DNA of 64,000 nucleotides from Pseudomonas sp. JQ170C (lineage in GTDB: Bacteria > Pseudomonadota > Gammaproteobacteria > Pseudomonadales > Pseudomonadaceae): contig NZ_CP141608.1 of the NCBI RefSeq assembly GCF_035581345.1, forward strand, positions 496,001 through 560,000, in the 5' to 3' direction. The notes below the pieces were generated by a model. It worked only from the letters and a program-made list of their open reading frames with translations. It was not told where the DNA came from and did not search any database. The position numbers and the translations under genes were made by a program. Of this stretch, positions 53,640 through 64,000 are shown in pieces; positions within the stretch are counted from its first letter, which is position 1; each line of letters opens with the position of its first letter.

Positions 53640-54086
53640 ATGCAACTGATCCTTCTGGAAAAAATCGCCAACCTGGGCAACCTGGGCGATAAGGTAAATG
53701 TTAAGGCTGGTTACGGCCGTAACTACCTGCTGCCATTCGGCAAGGCCACCGCTGCTACCGCTGCCAACGTGGCTGCGTTTGAAGAGCGTCGTGCTGAGCT
53801 GGAAAAACTGGCTGCAGAGAAAAAAGCTTCGGCTGAAACCCGCGCTGCCCAACTGGCCGAGCTGGAAGTGACCATCACTGCCACCGCCGGTGACGAAGGC
53901 AAGCTGTTCGGTTCGATCGGCACCCACGACATCGCTGACGCCCTGACCGCCTCCGGCGTTGAAGTGGCCAAAGCTGAAGTTCGTCTGCCGAACGGCACCA
54001 TCCGTAACGTCGGCGAATACGACGTTGCCGTGCACCTGCACAGCGACGTTGAAGCCACCGTTCGCGTGGTTGTTGTCGCAGCCTAA
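53640..54086 (+). CDS. rplI: 50S ribosomal protein L9
   Basis: L9 is a two-domain protein at the base of the L1 stalk that helps keep the reading frame. The 148-residue product has the N-terminal signature ([36 protein letters not shown]), the long connecting helix (about 41-75) and the C-terminal rRNA-binding domain. ATG 53640 follows AGAGGATTTTCAT. Last gene of the operon. Confidence 0.98.
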   Translation: MQLILLEKIANLGNLGDKVNVKAGYGRNYLLPFGKATAATAANVAAFEERRAELEKLAAEKKASAETRAAQLAELEVTITATAGDEGKLFGSIGTHDIADALTASGVEVAKAEVRLPNGTIRNVGEYDVAVHLHSDVEATVRVVVVAA

Positions 54087-54131
54087 GCTGTACCGATCGG
54101 CTGGCACCCTGAGTGCCAGCCGGTTAACATC

Positions 54132-54171
54132 GGGCACGATCCTGCTTTGCAGGTCGTGCCCTTTGTCTTTT
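54132..54171 (+). terminator. Terminator after rplI
   Basis: GGGCACGA (54132-54139) pairs with TCGTGCCC (54154-54161), extended inside by CCTGC/GCAGG, followed by TTTGTCTTTTT. A separate stem, GGCTGGCAC with GTGCCAGCC, lies just upstream (about 54099-54121). Confidence 0.88.
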
Positions 54172-54196
54172 TCAACACCCTGATTCCTGCGTGGCC

Positions 54197-55594
54197 ATGA
54201 ACGAGATAACCGCTCCCGAGCAATATGATCTGCAAACCGCTGCCCTGAAGGTGCCGCCGCATTCCATCGAGGCCGAACAGGCTGTGCTCGGTGGCTTGAT
54301 GCTGGACAACAACGCCTGGGAGCGAGTGCTGGATCAAGTCTCCGATGGCGACTTCTACCGTCATGACCACCGCCTGATCTTCCGCGCGATCCACAAGCTG
54401 GCCGATCAGAACGCCCCGTTCGACGTAGTCACCCTGCACGAACAGCTGGACAAAGAAGGCCTGAGCTCACAAGTGGGTGGCCTGGGTTACCTGGGCGAGC
54501 TGGCCAAGAACACCCCGTCGGTGGCCAACATCAAGGCCTATGCCGGGATCATCCGCGAGCGGGCGACCCTGCGCCAGCTGATCAGCATCAGCAACGAGAT
54601 CGCCGACAGCGCATTCAACCCCCAGGGTCGCAATGCTGCCGAGATCCTTGATGAAGCCGAACGGCAGATCTTCCAGATTGCCGAAGCGCGTCCCAAGACC
54701 GGCGGCCCGGTGGGCGTCAACGAGCTGTTGACCAAAGCCATCGACCGTATCGACACGCTGTTCAACACCGACAGCGCGATCACCGGCCTGTCCACCGGCT
54801 ACACCGACCTCGACGAGAAGACCAGCGGCCTGCAACCAGCCGACCTGATCATCGTCGCCGGCCGTCCGTCGATGGGTAAGACCACCTTCGCCATGAACCT
54901 GGTGGAAAACGCCGTACTGCGCAGCGACAAGGCCGTCCTGGTGTACTCCCTCGAGATGCCAGGCGAATCGCTGATCATGCGTATGCTGTCGTCGCTGGGT
55001 CGCATCGACCAGACCAAGGTGCGTTCCGGCCAGCTGGAAGACGACGACTGGCCGCGCCTGACCTCGGCGGTCAACCTGCTCAACGACCGCAAGCTGTTCA
55101 TCGACGATACCGCCGGCATCAGCCCGTCGGAAATGCGCGCCCGTACCCGCCGCCTGGTGCGCGAGCACGGCGACATCGGCCTGATCATGATCGACTACCT
55201 GCAACTGATGCAGATCCCCGGCTCCAGCGGCGACAACCGTACCAACGAGATTTCCGAGATCTCCCGCTCCCTCAAGGCGCTGGCCAAGGAATTCAACTGC
55301 CCGGTCGTGGCCCTGTCGCAGCTCAACCGCTCCCTCGAACAGCGCCCGAACAAGCGCCCGGTGAACTCCGACTTGCGTGAATCGGGTGCGATCGAGCAGG
55401 ACGCCGACGTCATCATGTTCGTTTACCGGGACGAGGTGTACCACCCGGAGACCGAGCACAAAGGCATCGCCGAAATCATCATCGGCAAGCAGCGGAACGG
55501 CCCGATCGGCTTTATCCGCCTGGCCTTCATCGGTAAATACACGCGCTTCGAGAACCTGGCGCCAGGCAGTTACAACTTCGACGACGACGAGTAA
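54197..55594 (+). CDS. dnaB: Replicative DNA helicase DnaB
   Basis: Hexameric helicase that unwinds DNA at the replication fork. The 465-residue protein has the N-terminal DnaG-binding domain (EAEQAVLGGLMLDN), the linker and the RecA-like domain with Walker A GRPSMGKTTFAMNL, IMIDYLQLMQ (Walker B) and LSQLNRSLEQRPNKRP. No intein is present. ATG 54197 (MNEITAPEQYD) is preferred over GTG 54191, two codons earlier; neither has a strong ribosome site. Confidence 0.97.
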   Translation: MNEITAPEQYDLQTAALKVPPHSIEAEQAVLGGLMLDNNAWERVLDQVSDGDFYRHDHRLIFRAIHKLADQNAPFDVVTLHEQLDKEGLSSQVGGLGYLGELAKNTPSVANIKAYAGIIRERATLRQLISISNEIADSAFNPQGRNAAEILDEAERQIFQIAEARPKTGGPVGVNELLTKAIDRIDTLFNTDSAITGLSTGYTDLDEKTSGLQPADLIIVAGRPSMGKTTFAMNLVENAVLRSDKAVLVYSLEMPGESLIMRMLSSLGRIDQTKVRSGQLEDDDWPRLTSAVNLLNDRKLFIDDTAGISPSEMRARTRRLVREHGDIGLIMIDYLQLMQIPGSSGDNRTNEISEISRSLKALAKEFNCPVVALSQLNRSLEQRPNKRPVNSDLRESGAIEQDADVIMFVYRDEVYHPETEHKGIAEIIIGKQRNGPIGFIRLAFIGKYTRFENLAPGSYNFDDDE

Positions 55595-55618
55595 AACGCT
55601 GCTGGGCGGGGAGGTTAA

Positions 55619-57214
55619 CTACTGCACCCGCCCATCCTCCACCCGGATCACTCGATCAAACCTCGAGAGCGCCTCCTGATCATGAGTAACGCAGATCAGG
55701 CCGCATCCGTTGAAGGCTTCAAACAACACATCCCACGTTTGACTGGCCGATGCCTTGTCCAGGCCTCTGGTCGGCTCGTCGAACAGGTTGTAGTCCCCAG
55801 GTCGGTTCAAGAGGCGCAGCAGTGAAAGGCGCCTTGCCTCTCCGCCCGACACGCTTTCACCTCTGCCATCCAGCTCGCGCTCATACCATTCGCCATCCAG
55901 CCCAAGTTGATCCAGCCAGCGTTCGATCCGGGGCCTGTCGTGTGCGTGGTCGAAAAGCACTGACCTGGGTAGCGGGCCAGGAATGAAACGGTCCCCTTGA
56001 GGGCACAGGCGCAGTTTCTTGAACTGGCAGGCGGCGTCCAGCTTTTCTACGGCCTGGCCGTCGAGCTGAAGATGTTGGCGCAGGGGATGCAGCGTTCCGG
56101 CGAGCGCATGCAGTAGCGTGGACTTGCCTGCGCCACTGGGGCCAATGAGCGCCACTCGTTCGCCTCTCCTGATGTTCAGGGGCTTGTCCAGATGCAGTCG
56201 CACCTCGCTCCCCTCGTCCAGGCGGCAAGGTTGCAGTGTCAGCCCGGTTATTGCGTGGTGTGGAACAGGTTCTTTTGGGTCATCAGCGCCAAAGTCAGGC
56301 AGTCGTAACCAGTGTTCGAGCCTTTGCTTGTCGACCCTGAACTGGTCCAGCATGCGCCAGGCTTCGGCGAGCTGTGCGATTCCACCTAGAAGGCCGCCGA
56401 CCAACGTGAAGAGTGCGACCAGCTCACCCAGGCTGAGTGACGGCGCCTCACGCGCCTGATCCAGCATTCCCCACGCCAGCATCCCGCCGCTGCCCAGCCC
56501 GATGAACAGGATTTTTAGCGCTTGCAACCAGCCCCCGGAGGTTGCGACGCAAACGGCAGCCTCCGCAAAGTGTCCAAGCGTTTCGTTGACGGGTTTCATC
56601 GCGGCGGCTTCAGCATTTTCAAGTTTGACTGCCGCCGCGCTGGCAAAGGTATCCACCCATTGCTCGGCTAGCTCATCCTCGCGGGCGTTAACCGCCTCTA
56701 TGTGAGGTCGGCGCCAGCGAATAAGCCTGCTGTTGATCAAAAGATAGGCTGCACTGAGCCCCGCAAGACCGATCAGCACCGGGCCTGCACCGAGGAAGAT
56801 GAACAGGACAGCCAGCACCGCCGCTTCCGCGAGAACCGGCCAGGCAGAGCCGATCAGAAATCCCAGCCAGCGCTCCTGGGCAGTGATTCCGCGGTCCAGC
56901 ACCTTCACCAGGACCCCGCCCTGAAGCTGTCCGAAGGCTTCAAACCGCTTTTCGAGCAGCGTGCGGCACCAGTCAATCGACAGGCGTCGCACACGGTCCT
57001 GGCAGAGTCGGGCCAGGCACCAGGCTTGTAGCGGCGTAAAAAGCGCCTGACTGGCAATGAGACCCAGAAAAATGGCCAGCAACGTCACCGGTGGAGGGCG
57101 GGCGCTTGAAAGGTTGTCGATGATGTCTGCCAGTACCAGCGCAGGTATCACCGTGGCGACCTTCAGCAACAACGTCGTGCCCAGGGCAACGAGAACACTT
57201 CTATAGAAAGACAT
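55619..57214 (-). CDS. Half-size ABC exporter (fused membrane and ATPase domains)
   Basis: Protein of 531 residues with a six-segment exporter membrane domain (about 1-300) and a C-terminal ATPase with Walker A GPSGAGKST, signature VSGGEARR, Walker B NLFDEPTRGLD and H-loop VTHDQEAL. The layout resembles CydC/MsbA-type exporters, so it should work as a dimer. Substrate unknown and no partner half-transporter, peptide or accessory protein lies beside it. ATG 57214 follows AGAGAAG; a GTG five codons upstream is possible. It is convergent with dnaB (24 bases) and sits between two core genes, so it looks like an accessory insertion. Confidence 0.88.
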   Translation of the reverse strand: MSFYRSVLVALGTTLLLKVATVIPALVLADIIDNLSSARPPPVTLLAIFLGLIASQALFTPLQAWCLARLCQDRVRRLSIDWCRTLLEKRFEAFGQLQGGVLVKVLDRGITAQERWLGFLIGSAWPVLAEAAVLAVLFIFLGAGPVLIGLAGLSAAYLLINSRLIRWRRPHIEAVNAREDELAEQWVDTFASAAAVKLENAEAAAMKPVNETLGHFAEAAVCVATSGGWLQALKILFIGLGSGGMLAWGMLDQAREAPSLSLGELVALFTLVGGLLGGIAQLAEAWRMLDQFRVDKQRLEHWLRLPDFGADDPKEPVPHHAITGLTLQPCRLDEGSEVRLHLDKPLNIRRGERVALIGPSGAGKSTLLHALAGTLHPLRQHLQLDGQAVEKLDAACQFKKLRLCPQGDRFIPGPLPRSVLFDHAHDRPRIERWLDQLGLDGEWYERELDGRGESVSGGEARRLSLLRLLNRPGDYNLFDEPTRGLDKASASQTWDVLFEAFNGCGLICVTHDQEALSRFDRVIRVEDGRVQ

Positions 57215-57556
57215 GTACTTCTCTCGCACCCAGTCAGTGCGCGCTGTGTGGCGCGATGGGCGTTCCCGAGCGAATGGCCCGGGAGCGTTTCAGCTGTGCA
57301 ATCTATAACGGGGCGGAGGCCTCGTCTGTCCTCGCCGCGCTATTTATCTGTTGCTGAAAAATTCAATCTTCGAGGGAGTAGGCGGATGGCTAGGGAAGTA
57401 GGAGGAGGCTTCCTACAAAGTGGCGTGTGACCCCCATGAATGATGGCGCAACGCTTTCGCTGCAGCCAAAAACCGACCATTACCGTCGGATGTGATCAAA
57501 ATTTGTGCTATATTCCGCGCCCGCGATTTTTCATCGATTAGCCACCGGTCACTGAC
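57215..57556. other. Intergenic region between the ABC exporter and ygiQ
   Basis: Shared upstream region of two divergent genes. It contains an imperfect inverted repeat CGTTCCCG/CGGGAGCG (57261-57287) in the ABC-gene leader, a short repeat GTAGGA/TCCTAC (about 57399-57417), and the ygiQ promoter at its right end. No gene was seen. Confidence 0.6.
57506..57514 (+). promoter_or_regulatory. Extended -10 promoter of ygiQ
   Basis: TGCTATATT is an extended -10 (TGn plus TATATT, 5 of 6 bases), 42 bases upstream of the ygiQ start. No good -35 is present, as is usual for this promoter class. Confidence 0.6.
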
Positions 57557-59860
<2,304 letters not shown>

Positions 59861-59863
59861 CAG

Positions 59864-59891
59864 AAACGCCAGCCCTCGGGCTGGCGTTTTT
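59864..59891 (+). terminator. Rho-independent terminator after ygiQ
   Basis: AAACGCCAGC and GCTGGCGTTTTT form a stem around CCTCGG with a T-run, a few bases after the ygiQ stop. Confidence 0.9.
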
Positions 59892-59903
59892 GTGTCCGCC
59901 TCT

Positions 59904-59974
59904 TGTAGGAGCGGGCTTGCCCCGCGATAGCCAATGGCCTGACACACCGCAATCGCGGGGCAAGCCCGCTCCTG
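59904..59974. repeat. Inverted REP pair after ygiQ
   Basis: TGTAGGAGCGGGCTTGCCCC and, inverted after about 24 bases, ATCGCGGGGCAAGCCCGCTC. This is the widest-spaced of the window's REP pairs. The remaining bases to the next start (60134) hold no gene. Confidence 0.88.
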
Positions 59975-60134
59975 CCTGGAAAAGCCTCAAATCTGTGCAA
60001 GGCTTGCACGGCAGCTTCGTTGCAGTGCGCTTTTGGTGCGCCTGCCGGGGCTGTACACCGGAATTCGCTGGGCTGGCCGCATGGCACAAGTCTTGCGCGG
60101 TTCCGCTACCGTCCAGGCTCGCAGGAGGCCCGCC

Positions 60135-63100
60135 GTGTCGATCCATGTCGCGTTGCACCATGTCACCGAATACCACTATGACCGTGCCATCGAACTGGGT
60201 CCGCAAATTGTGCGGCTGCGCCCGGCCGCCCATAGCCGTACGCGCATTCTCTCCTATGCCTTGAAGGTGCAGCCGGCCGGGCACTTCATCAATTGGCAGC
60301 AGGACCCCCAGGGTAACTACCTTGCCCGCCTGGTGTTCCCGGAAAAGGTCGACAACTTGCGGGTGGAAGTGGACCTGCTCGCCGAAATGGCGGTGTTCAA
60401 CCCCTTCGACTTTTTCCTTGAGCCTTACGCCGAGCAGATTCCCTTCAGCTACGGCCGCGATGAACGTCACGAGCTCACGCCCTACCTCGAAACACTGCCG
60501 CTGACGCCCCTGTTCTCCCGCTACCTGGAAAGTATCGAGCGTACGCCCCAAGCCAGTGTGGATTTCCTCGTCGCGCTGAACCAGTGCTTGAGCCAGGACA
60601 TCCGCTACCTGATCCGTCTGGAGCCCGGTGTCCAAACGCCGGAGCACACCCTGGAGAGCCGCTCGGGTTCGTGCCGGGACTCGGCCTGGCTGCTGGTGCA
60701 GTTGCTGCGCCACCTGGGGCTGGCGGCACGGTTTGTCTCGGGCTACCTGATCCAGCTCAAGGCAGACGTCAAGGCGCTGGACGGGCCCTCAGGCAGCGAA
60801 GAGGATTTCACTGACCTGCACGCCTGGTGCGAGGTTTACCTGCCGGGCGCCGGCTGGATCGGCCTGGACGCGACGTCAGGGCTGTTTGCCGGTGAAGGGC
60901 ATATTCCGCTGGCCTGTAGCCCTGATCCAATGTCAGCGGCGCCCATCAGCGGCCTGGTCGAGCCCTGTGAGTGCGACTTTTCCCATGAAATGAGCGTGGA
61001 ACGGCTGTGGGAGTCGCCCCGGGTGACGCTGCCTTACAGCGATGAGCAATGGCAGGCCATCGTCGCCCTGGGCCGTCAGGTCGATAGGGAACTCAAGGCG
61101 GCGGACGTGCGCCTGACCATGGGCGGTGAACCCACCTTCGTCGCCATCGACGACCCTGATGGCGCCGAATGGAACACCACGGCGCTGGGGGCGAACAAGC
61201 GGCGCCTGGCGACAGCGTTGTTCCAGCGCCTGCGCAGCCATTACGCGCCCAAGGGGCTGGTGCACTTCGGGCAGGGCAAGTGGTACCCGGGCGAGCAGTT
61301 GCCGCGCTGGTCGCTGAACTGCTTCTGGCGTCGTGACGGCGAGCCGGTGTGGAACAACCCGGCGCTGATCGCCGACGAGACGCAGGATCATGGCGCCGAC
61401 AGCCACCTGGCCGGGCGCTTTCTCGCCAGTGTCGCCGAGCGGCTCCGGCTGCCGACCCGCTATGTGTTCCCAGCCTACGAGGACGCGCTGTATTACCTGT
61501 GGCGAGAGGGCGGTCTGCCCTCCAACGTGCGTGCCGATGATGCGCGCCTGGGTGATGAAATGGAGCGTGCGCGATTGCGCAAGGTGTTCGGCCAGGGGCT
61601 GGACCGGGTCATCGGTCAGGTACTGCCGCTGGCGCGCAGCGCCGATGAGCAGCGCTGGCAGAGCGGACGCTGGTTCCTGCGTGACCAGCACTGCCGGCTG
61701 GTGCCGGGTGATTCTCCGCTGGGGTACCGCTTGCCACTGGCCGCCCAGCCCTGGGTGAGTGCGGCGGAATATCCGCATGTACATCCCACCGATCCCAATC
61801 AGCCGCTGGGCGACCTGCCGGATCGTGATTCGCTGGCCAATGCCAGTACCGGCCATGCGGTGGATGAGCACGAGCAGCAAGCCCCCAAGGTCGATGCCTC
61901 GGCCGACTGGCTGACCCGTACCGCCGTGTGCGCCGAGCCCCGCGATGGCCGGCTGTATGTGTTCATGCCACCGCTGTCGCGGCTGGAGGATTACCTTGAG
62001 CTGGTGGCGGTCATCGAGGCTACCGCTCAGGAGCTGCATTGCCCGGTGTTGCTCGAAGGCTACGAGCCGCCTGCCGATCCGCGCCTGGTGAATTTCAAGG
62101 TGACCCCGGACCCGGGCGTCATCGAGGTCAATGTCCAGCCTTCGGCCAGTTGGGACGAGCTGGTCGAGCGCACCGAGTTCCTTTATGAACAGGCCCGCCA
62201 AACGCGACTGATCAGCGAAAAATTCATGATCGACGGGCGCCACACCGGCACCGGCGGTGGCAACCACTTCGTGCTTGGCGGCGCCACGCCTGCCGACTCG
62301 CCGTTCCTGCGCAGGCCAGACCTGCTGCGCAGCCTGATCAGCTACTGGCACAACCACCCGTCACTGTCGTACCTGTTCTCCGGCCTGTTCATTGGCCCGA
62401 CCTCCCAGGCGCCCCGCGTCGACGAGGCGCGCAACGATTCACTGTATGAGCTGGAAATCGCCTTCGCGCAGATGCCGGCACCGGGCGAGGCGTGTGCACC
62501 GTGGCTGATTGATCGGCTGCTGCGCAATTTGCTGATCGACGTGACCGGCAACACCCACCGCGCCGAGTTCTGTATCGACAAGCTCTACTCACCGGATGGC
62601 CCTGCCGGGCGCCTGGGCCTGCTGGAGTTGCGCGCCTTTGAAATGCCGCCCCATGCGCGCATGAGCCTGGTGCAGCAATTGTTGTTGCGGGCGCTGGTGG
62701 CGCGCTTCTGGCGTGAGCCCTATGCGCCAGAGCGCCTGACCCGCTGGGGTACGGAGCTGCACGACCGCTTCATGCTCGCGCATTTTATCGAGCAGGATTT
62801 TGCCGACGTACTGGTCGAGCTCAACGCTGCGGGCTTTGCGCTGCGTGCCGAGTGGTTTGCCGCGCACCTGGAGTTCCGCTTTCCCAAGGTGGGCGATTAC
62901 ACCGTCAACGGTATTGCGCTTGAACTGCGCCAGGCCCTTGAACCCTGGCATGTGCTGGGCGAGGAGGGCGCTGGCGGTGGCAATGTGCGTTATGTGGATT
63001 CGTCCCTGGAGCGCCTGCAGGTCAAGGTCAGTGGCATGAGTGCCGACCGCTATCGACTGACCTGCAACGGGGTCGCCGTGCCGCTGCAACCCACCGGGCG

Positions 63101-63419
63101 CGTTGGCGAGTATGTGGCGGCGGTGCGCTACCGCGCCTGGCAGCCCGCCAACTGCTTGCAGCCGACCATCCCGGTGCATGCGCCGCTGGTGTTCGACCTG
63201 CTCGATACCTGGATGGGGCGTTCACTCGGCGGCTGCCAGTACCATGTGGCGCATCCCGGCGGGCGCAACTATGACAGCTTTCCGGTCAATGCCAACGAAG
63301 CCCAGAGCCGGCGCCAGGCGCGGTTCTTCCGTCTGGGCCACAGCCCGGGCGCGTTGCCGGTGCCGGACGTGCGCATCGACGCCGAGCTGCCCTTTACCCT
63401 GGATCTGCGCCGCTACTGA
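60135..63419 (+). CDS. Transglutaminase/DUF2126 amidoligase fusion
   Basis: Protein of 1094 residues. The N-terminal part has a beta-rich bacterial transglutaminase-like N domain (about 1-90) and a transglutaminase core with catalytic triad Cys180 (SGSCRDSAW), His229 (LHAWCEVYL) and Asp245 (GLDATSG). The C-terminal two-thirds is the DUF2126 putative amidoligase domain (from about residue 320: LTMGGEPTFVAIDD, DGRHTGTGGGNHFVLGGATP in part, RPDLLRSLISYWHNHPSLSY in part). The GTG at 60135 is fixed by AGGAGG 6 bases upstream and by MSIHVALHHVTEYHYD beginning the domain. A circularly permuted ATP-grasp gene follows, so it probably belongs to a peptide-linking or peptide-removing pathway; substrate unknown. 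Confidence 0.9.
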   Translation: MSIHVALHHVTEYHYDRAIELGPQIVRLRPAAHSRTRILSYALKVQPAGHFINWQQDPQGNYLARLVFPEKVDNLRVEVDLLAEMAVFNPFDFFLEPYAEQIPFSYGRDERHELTPYLETLPLTPLFSRYLESIERTPQASVDFLVALNQCLSQDIRYLIRLEPGVQTPEHTLESRSGSCRDSAWLLVQLLRHLGLAARFVSGYLIQLKADVKALDGPSGSEEDFTDLHAWCEVYLPGAGWIGLDATSGLFAGEGHIPLACSPDPMSAAPISGLVEPCECDFSHEMSVERLWESPRVTLPYSDEQWQAIVALGRQVDRELKAADVRLTMGGEPTFVAIDDPDGAEWNTTALGANKRRLATALFQRLRSHYAPKGLVHFGQGKWYPGEQLPRWSLNCFWRRDGEPVWNNPALIADETQDHGADSHLAGRFLASVAERLRLPTRYVFPAYEDALYYLWREGGLPSNVRADDARLGDEMERARLRKVFGQGLDRVIGQVLPLARSADEQRWQSGRWFLRDQHCRLVPGDSPLGYRLPLAAQPWVSAAEYPHVHPTDPNQPLGDLPDRDSLANASTGHAVDEHEQQAPKVDASADWLTRTAVCAEPRDGRLYVFMPPLSRLEDYLELVAVIEATAQELHCPVLLEGYEPPADPRLVNFKVTPDPGVIEVNVQPSASWDELVERTEFLYEQARQTRLISEKFMIDGRHTGTGGGNHFVLGGATPADSPFLRRPDLLRSLISYWHNHPSLSYLFSGLFIGPTSQAPRVDEARNDSLYELEIAFAQMPAPGEACAPWLIDRLLRNLLIDVTGNTHRAEFCIDKLYSPDGPAGRLGLLELRAFEMPPHARMSLVQQLLLRALVARFWREPYAPERLTRWGTELHDRFMLAHFIEQDFADVLVELNAAGFALRAEWFAAHLEFRFPKVGDYTVNGIALELRQALEPWHVLGEEGAGGGNVRYVDSSLERLQVKVSGMSADRYRLTCNGVAVPLQPTGRVGEYVAAVRYRAWQPANCLQPTIPVHAPLVFDLLDTWMGRSLGGCQYHVAHPGGRNYDSFPVNANEAQSRRQARFFRLGHSPGALPVPDVRIDAELPFTLDLRRY

Positions 63420-63458
63420 GCGCTACTCTGAAATCACCCATGGTCCTCGAGCACTGCC

Positions 63459-64000
63459 ATGCCTGATCTGTTTGATGCCTACCCGCTGAACCCGGGGACC
63501 TACCATGAAATGCTCGACGCCCAAGGCACGGTGCGCGGGCACTGGCAGCCGCTGTGCGATTACCTGCAGCGCAGCGGGCCGGCGCAACTGGCGCAGCGCC
63601 AGGCTTCCCTGACCCGGCAGCTGCAGGAAAACGGCGTCACCTACAACATCTATGCCGACCCCAAGGGTGCCGATCGCCCATGGGAGCTGGACCTGCTGCC
63701 CAACCTGCTACCGGCTGACGAGTGGCAGCACCTGGCCGAGGGCGTTGCCCAGCGTGCACGCCTGCTCAATGCGGTGCTGGCGGATATCTATGGCCCGCAG
63801 CAGTTGATCGGCGAGGGGCTGCTGCCGGCCGAACTGGTGTATGGGCACAATAATTTTCTCTGGCCGTGCCAGGGTATTCGCCCACCCGAAGGGACCTTCC
63901 TGCACGTGTATGCCGTGGACCTGGCGCGGGCGCCGGATGGCCGCTGGTGGGTCACCGCCGACCGTACCCAGGCGCCCTCGGGTGCCGGTTATGCACTGGA
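63459..64000 (+). CDS. Circularly permuted type 2 ATP-grasp protein (partial)
   Basis: The first 180 codons of a gene that runs off the window. It begins MPDLFDAYPLNPGTYHEMLD and contains RPWELDLLPNLLPADEWQHL, GPQQLIGEGLLP and DRTQAPSGAGYAL, the conserved N-terminal part of circularly permuted ATP-grasp (DUF404/DUF407-type) proteins. These enzymes are predicted to form amide or peptide bonds. It starts 39 bases after the amidoligase gene with no terminator between. In related genomes an alpha-E (DUF403) gene and another transglutaminase gene usually follow. Confidence 0.9.
   Translation, partial: MPDLFDAYPLNPGTYHEMLDAQGTVRGHWQPLCDYLQRSGPAQLAQRQASLTRQLQENGVTYNIYADPKGADRPWELDLLPNLLPADEWQHLAEGVAQRARLLNAVLADIYGPQQLIGEGLLPAELVYGHNNFLWPCQGIRPPEGTFLHVYAVDLARAPDGRWWVTADRTQAPSGAGYAL

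Overview
This window is core chromosome of a high-GC Pseudomonas, most likely of the P. putida/P. fluorescens side of the genus. The evidence is gene order (amiB-mutL-miaA-hfq-hflXKC-hisZ-purA; rnr-rlmB-rpsF-rpsR-DUF2232-rplI-dnaB; psd-rhdA-HDOD-motAB with rsgA-orn-queG), protein sequences that read as pseudomonad throughout, and repeated REP palindromes built on a CGCGGGGCAAGCCCGCTCCT-like core. No prophage, IS element or CRISPR array was seen.

Left part (1-15.4 kb): a TolC-type outer membrane factor on the minus strand diverges from thiC, which is preceded by a clear TPP riboswitch; a hydroxymethylpyrimidine permease (cytX) follows. Next come a DUF3298 lipoprotein (minus), then a plus-strand run nudF-DUF1249-cpdA-yqiA-parE-phytase-like esterase-retropepsin-like protease-parC-PqiC-like lipoprotein, several of them overlapping. 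Middle part (15.4-40.3 kb): an AhpA/YtjB-like membrane protein diverges from serB; psd, rhdA and an HDOD protein are on the minus strand; motA-motB follow a near-consensus FliA promoter; a lone TIR-domain gene, rsgA, orn, a TRIC-type membrane protein and queG come next; then nnrD-tsaE-amiB-mutL-miaA-hfq-hflX-hflK-hflC and hisZ-purA.

The accessory part is 40.3-48.4 kb, between purA and rnr: a chemoreceptor, a two-gene ferric-iron ABC system (binding protein and fused permease, no ATPase in view) behind a Fur-like palindrome, about 0.8 kb of low-GC spacer with no convincing gene, a membrane fatty-acid-desaturase-like enzyme overlapping a DMT-family exporter, and two identical tRNA-Leu(CAG) genes with a strong promoter and a terminator. 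Right part (48.4-64 kb): rnr-rlmB, the rpsF-rpsR-DUF2232-rplI ribosomal operon, dnaB, a solitary half-size ABC exporter, a YgiQ-type radical SAM protein, and the start of a predicted peptide-modifying operon: a transglutaminase/DUF2126 amidoligase fusion followed by a circularly permuted ATP-grasp gene cut by the window end.

The best candidates for undescribed biology are the desaturase/DMT pair on low-GC DNA beside the tRNA-Leu genes, the transglutaminase-amidoligase/ATP-grasp operon, and the lone TIR protein with glutamine where the NADase glutamate usually sits. Smaller points are a riboswitch leader with two mutually exclusive helices and a REP element that supplies the C-terminus and stop codon of QueG. 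All coordinates and motif readings are by eye; family names rest on recognised motifs and context, not on database searches.
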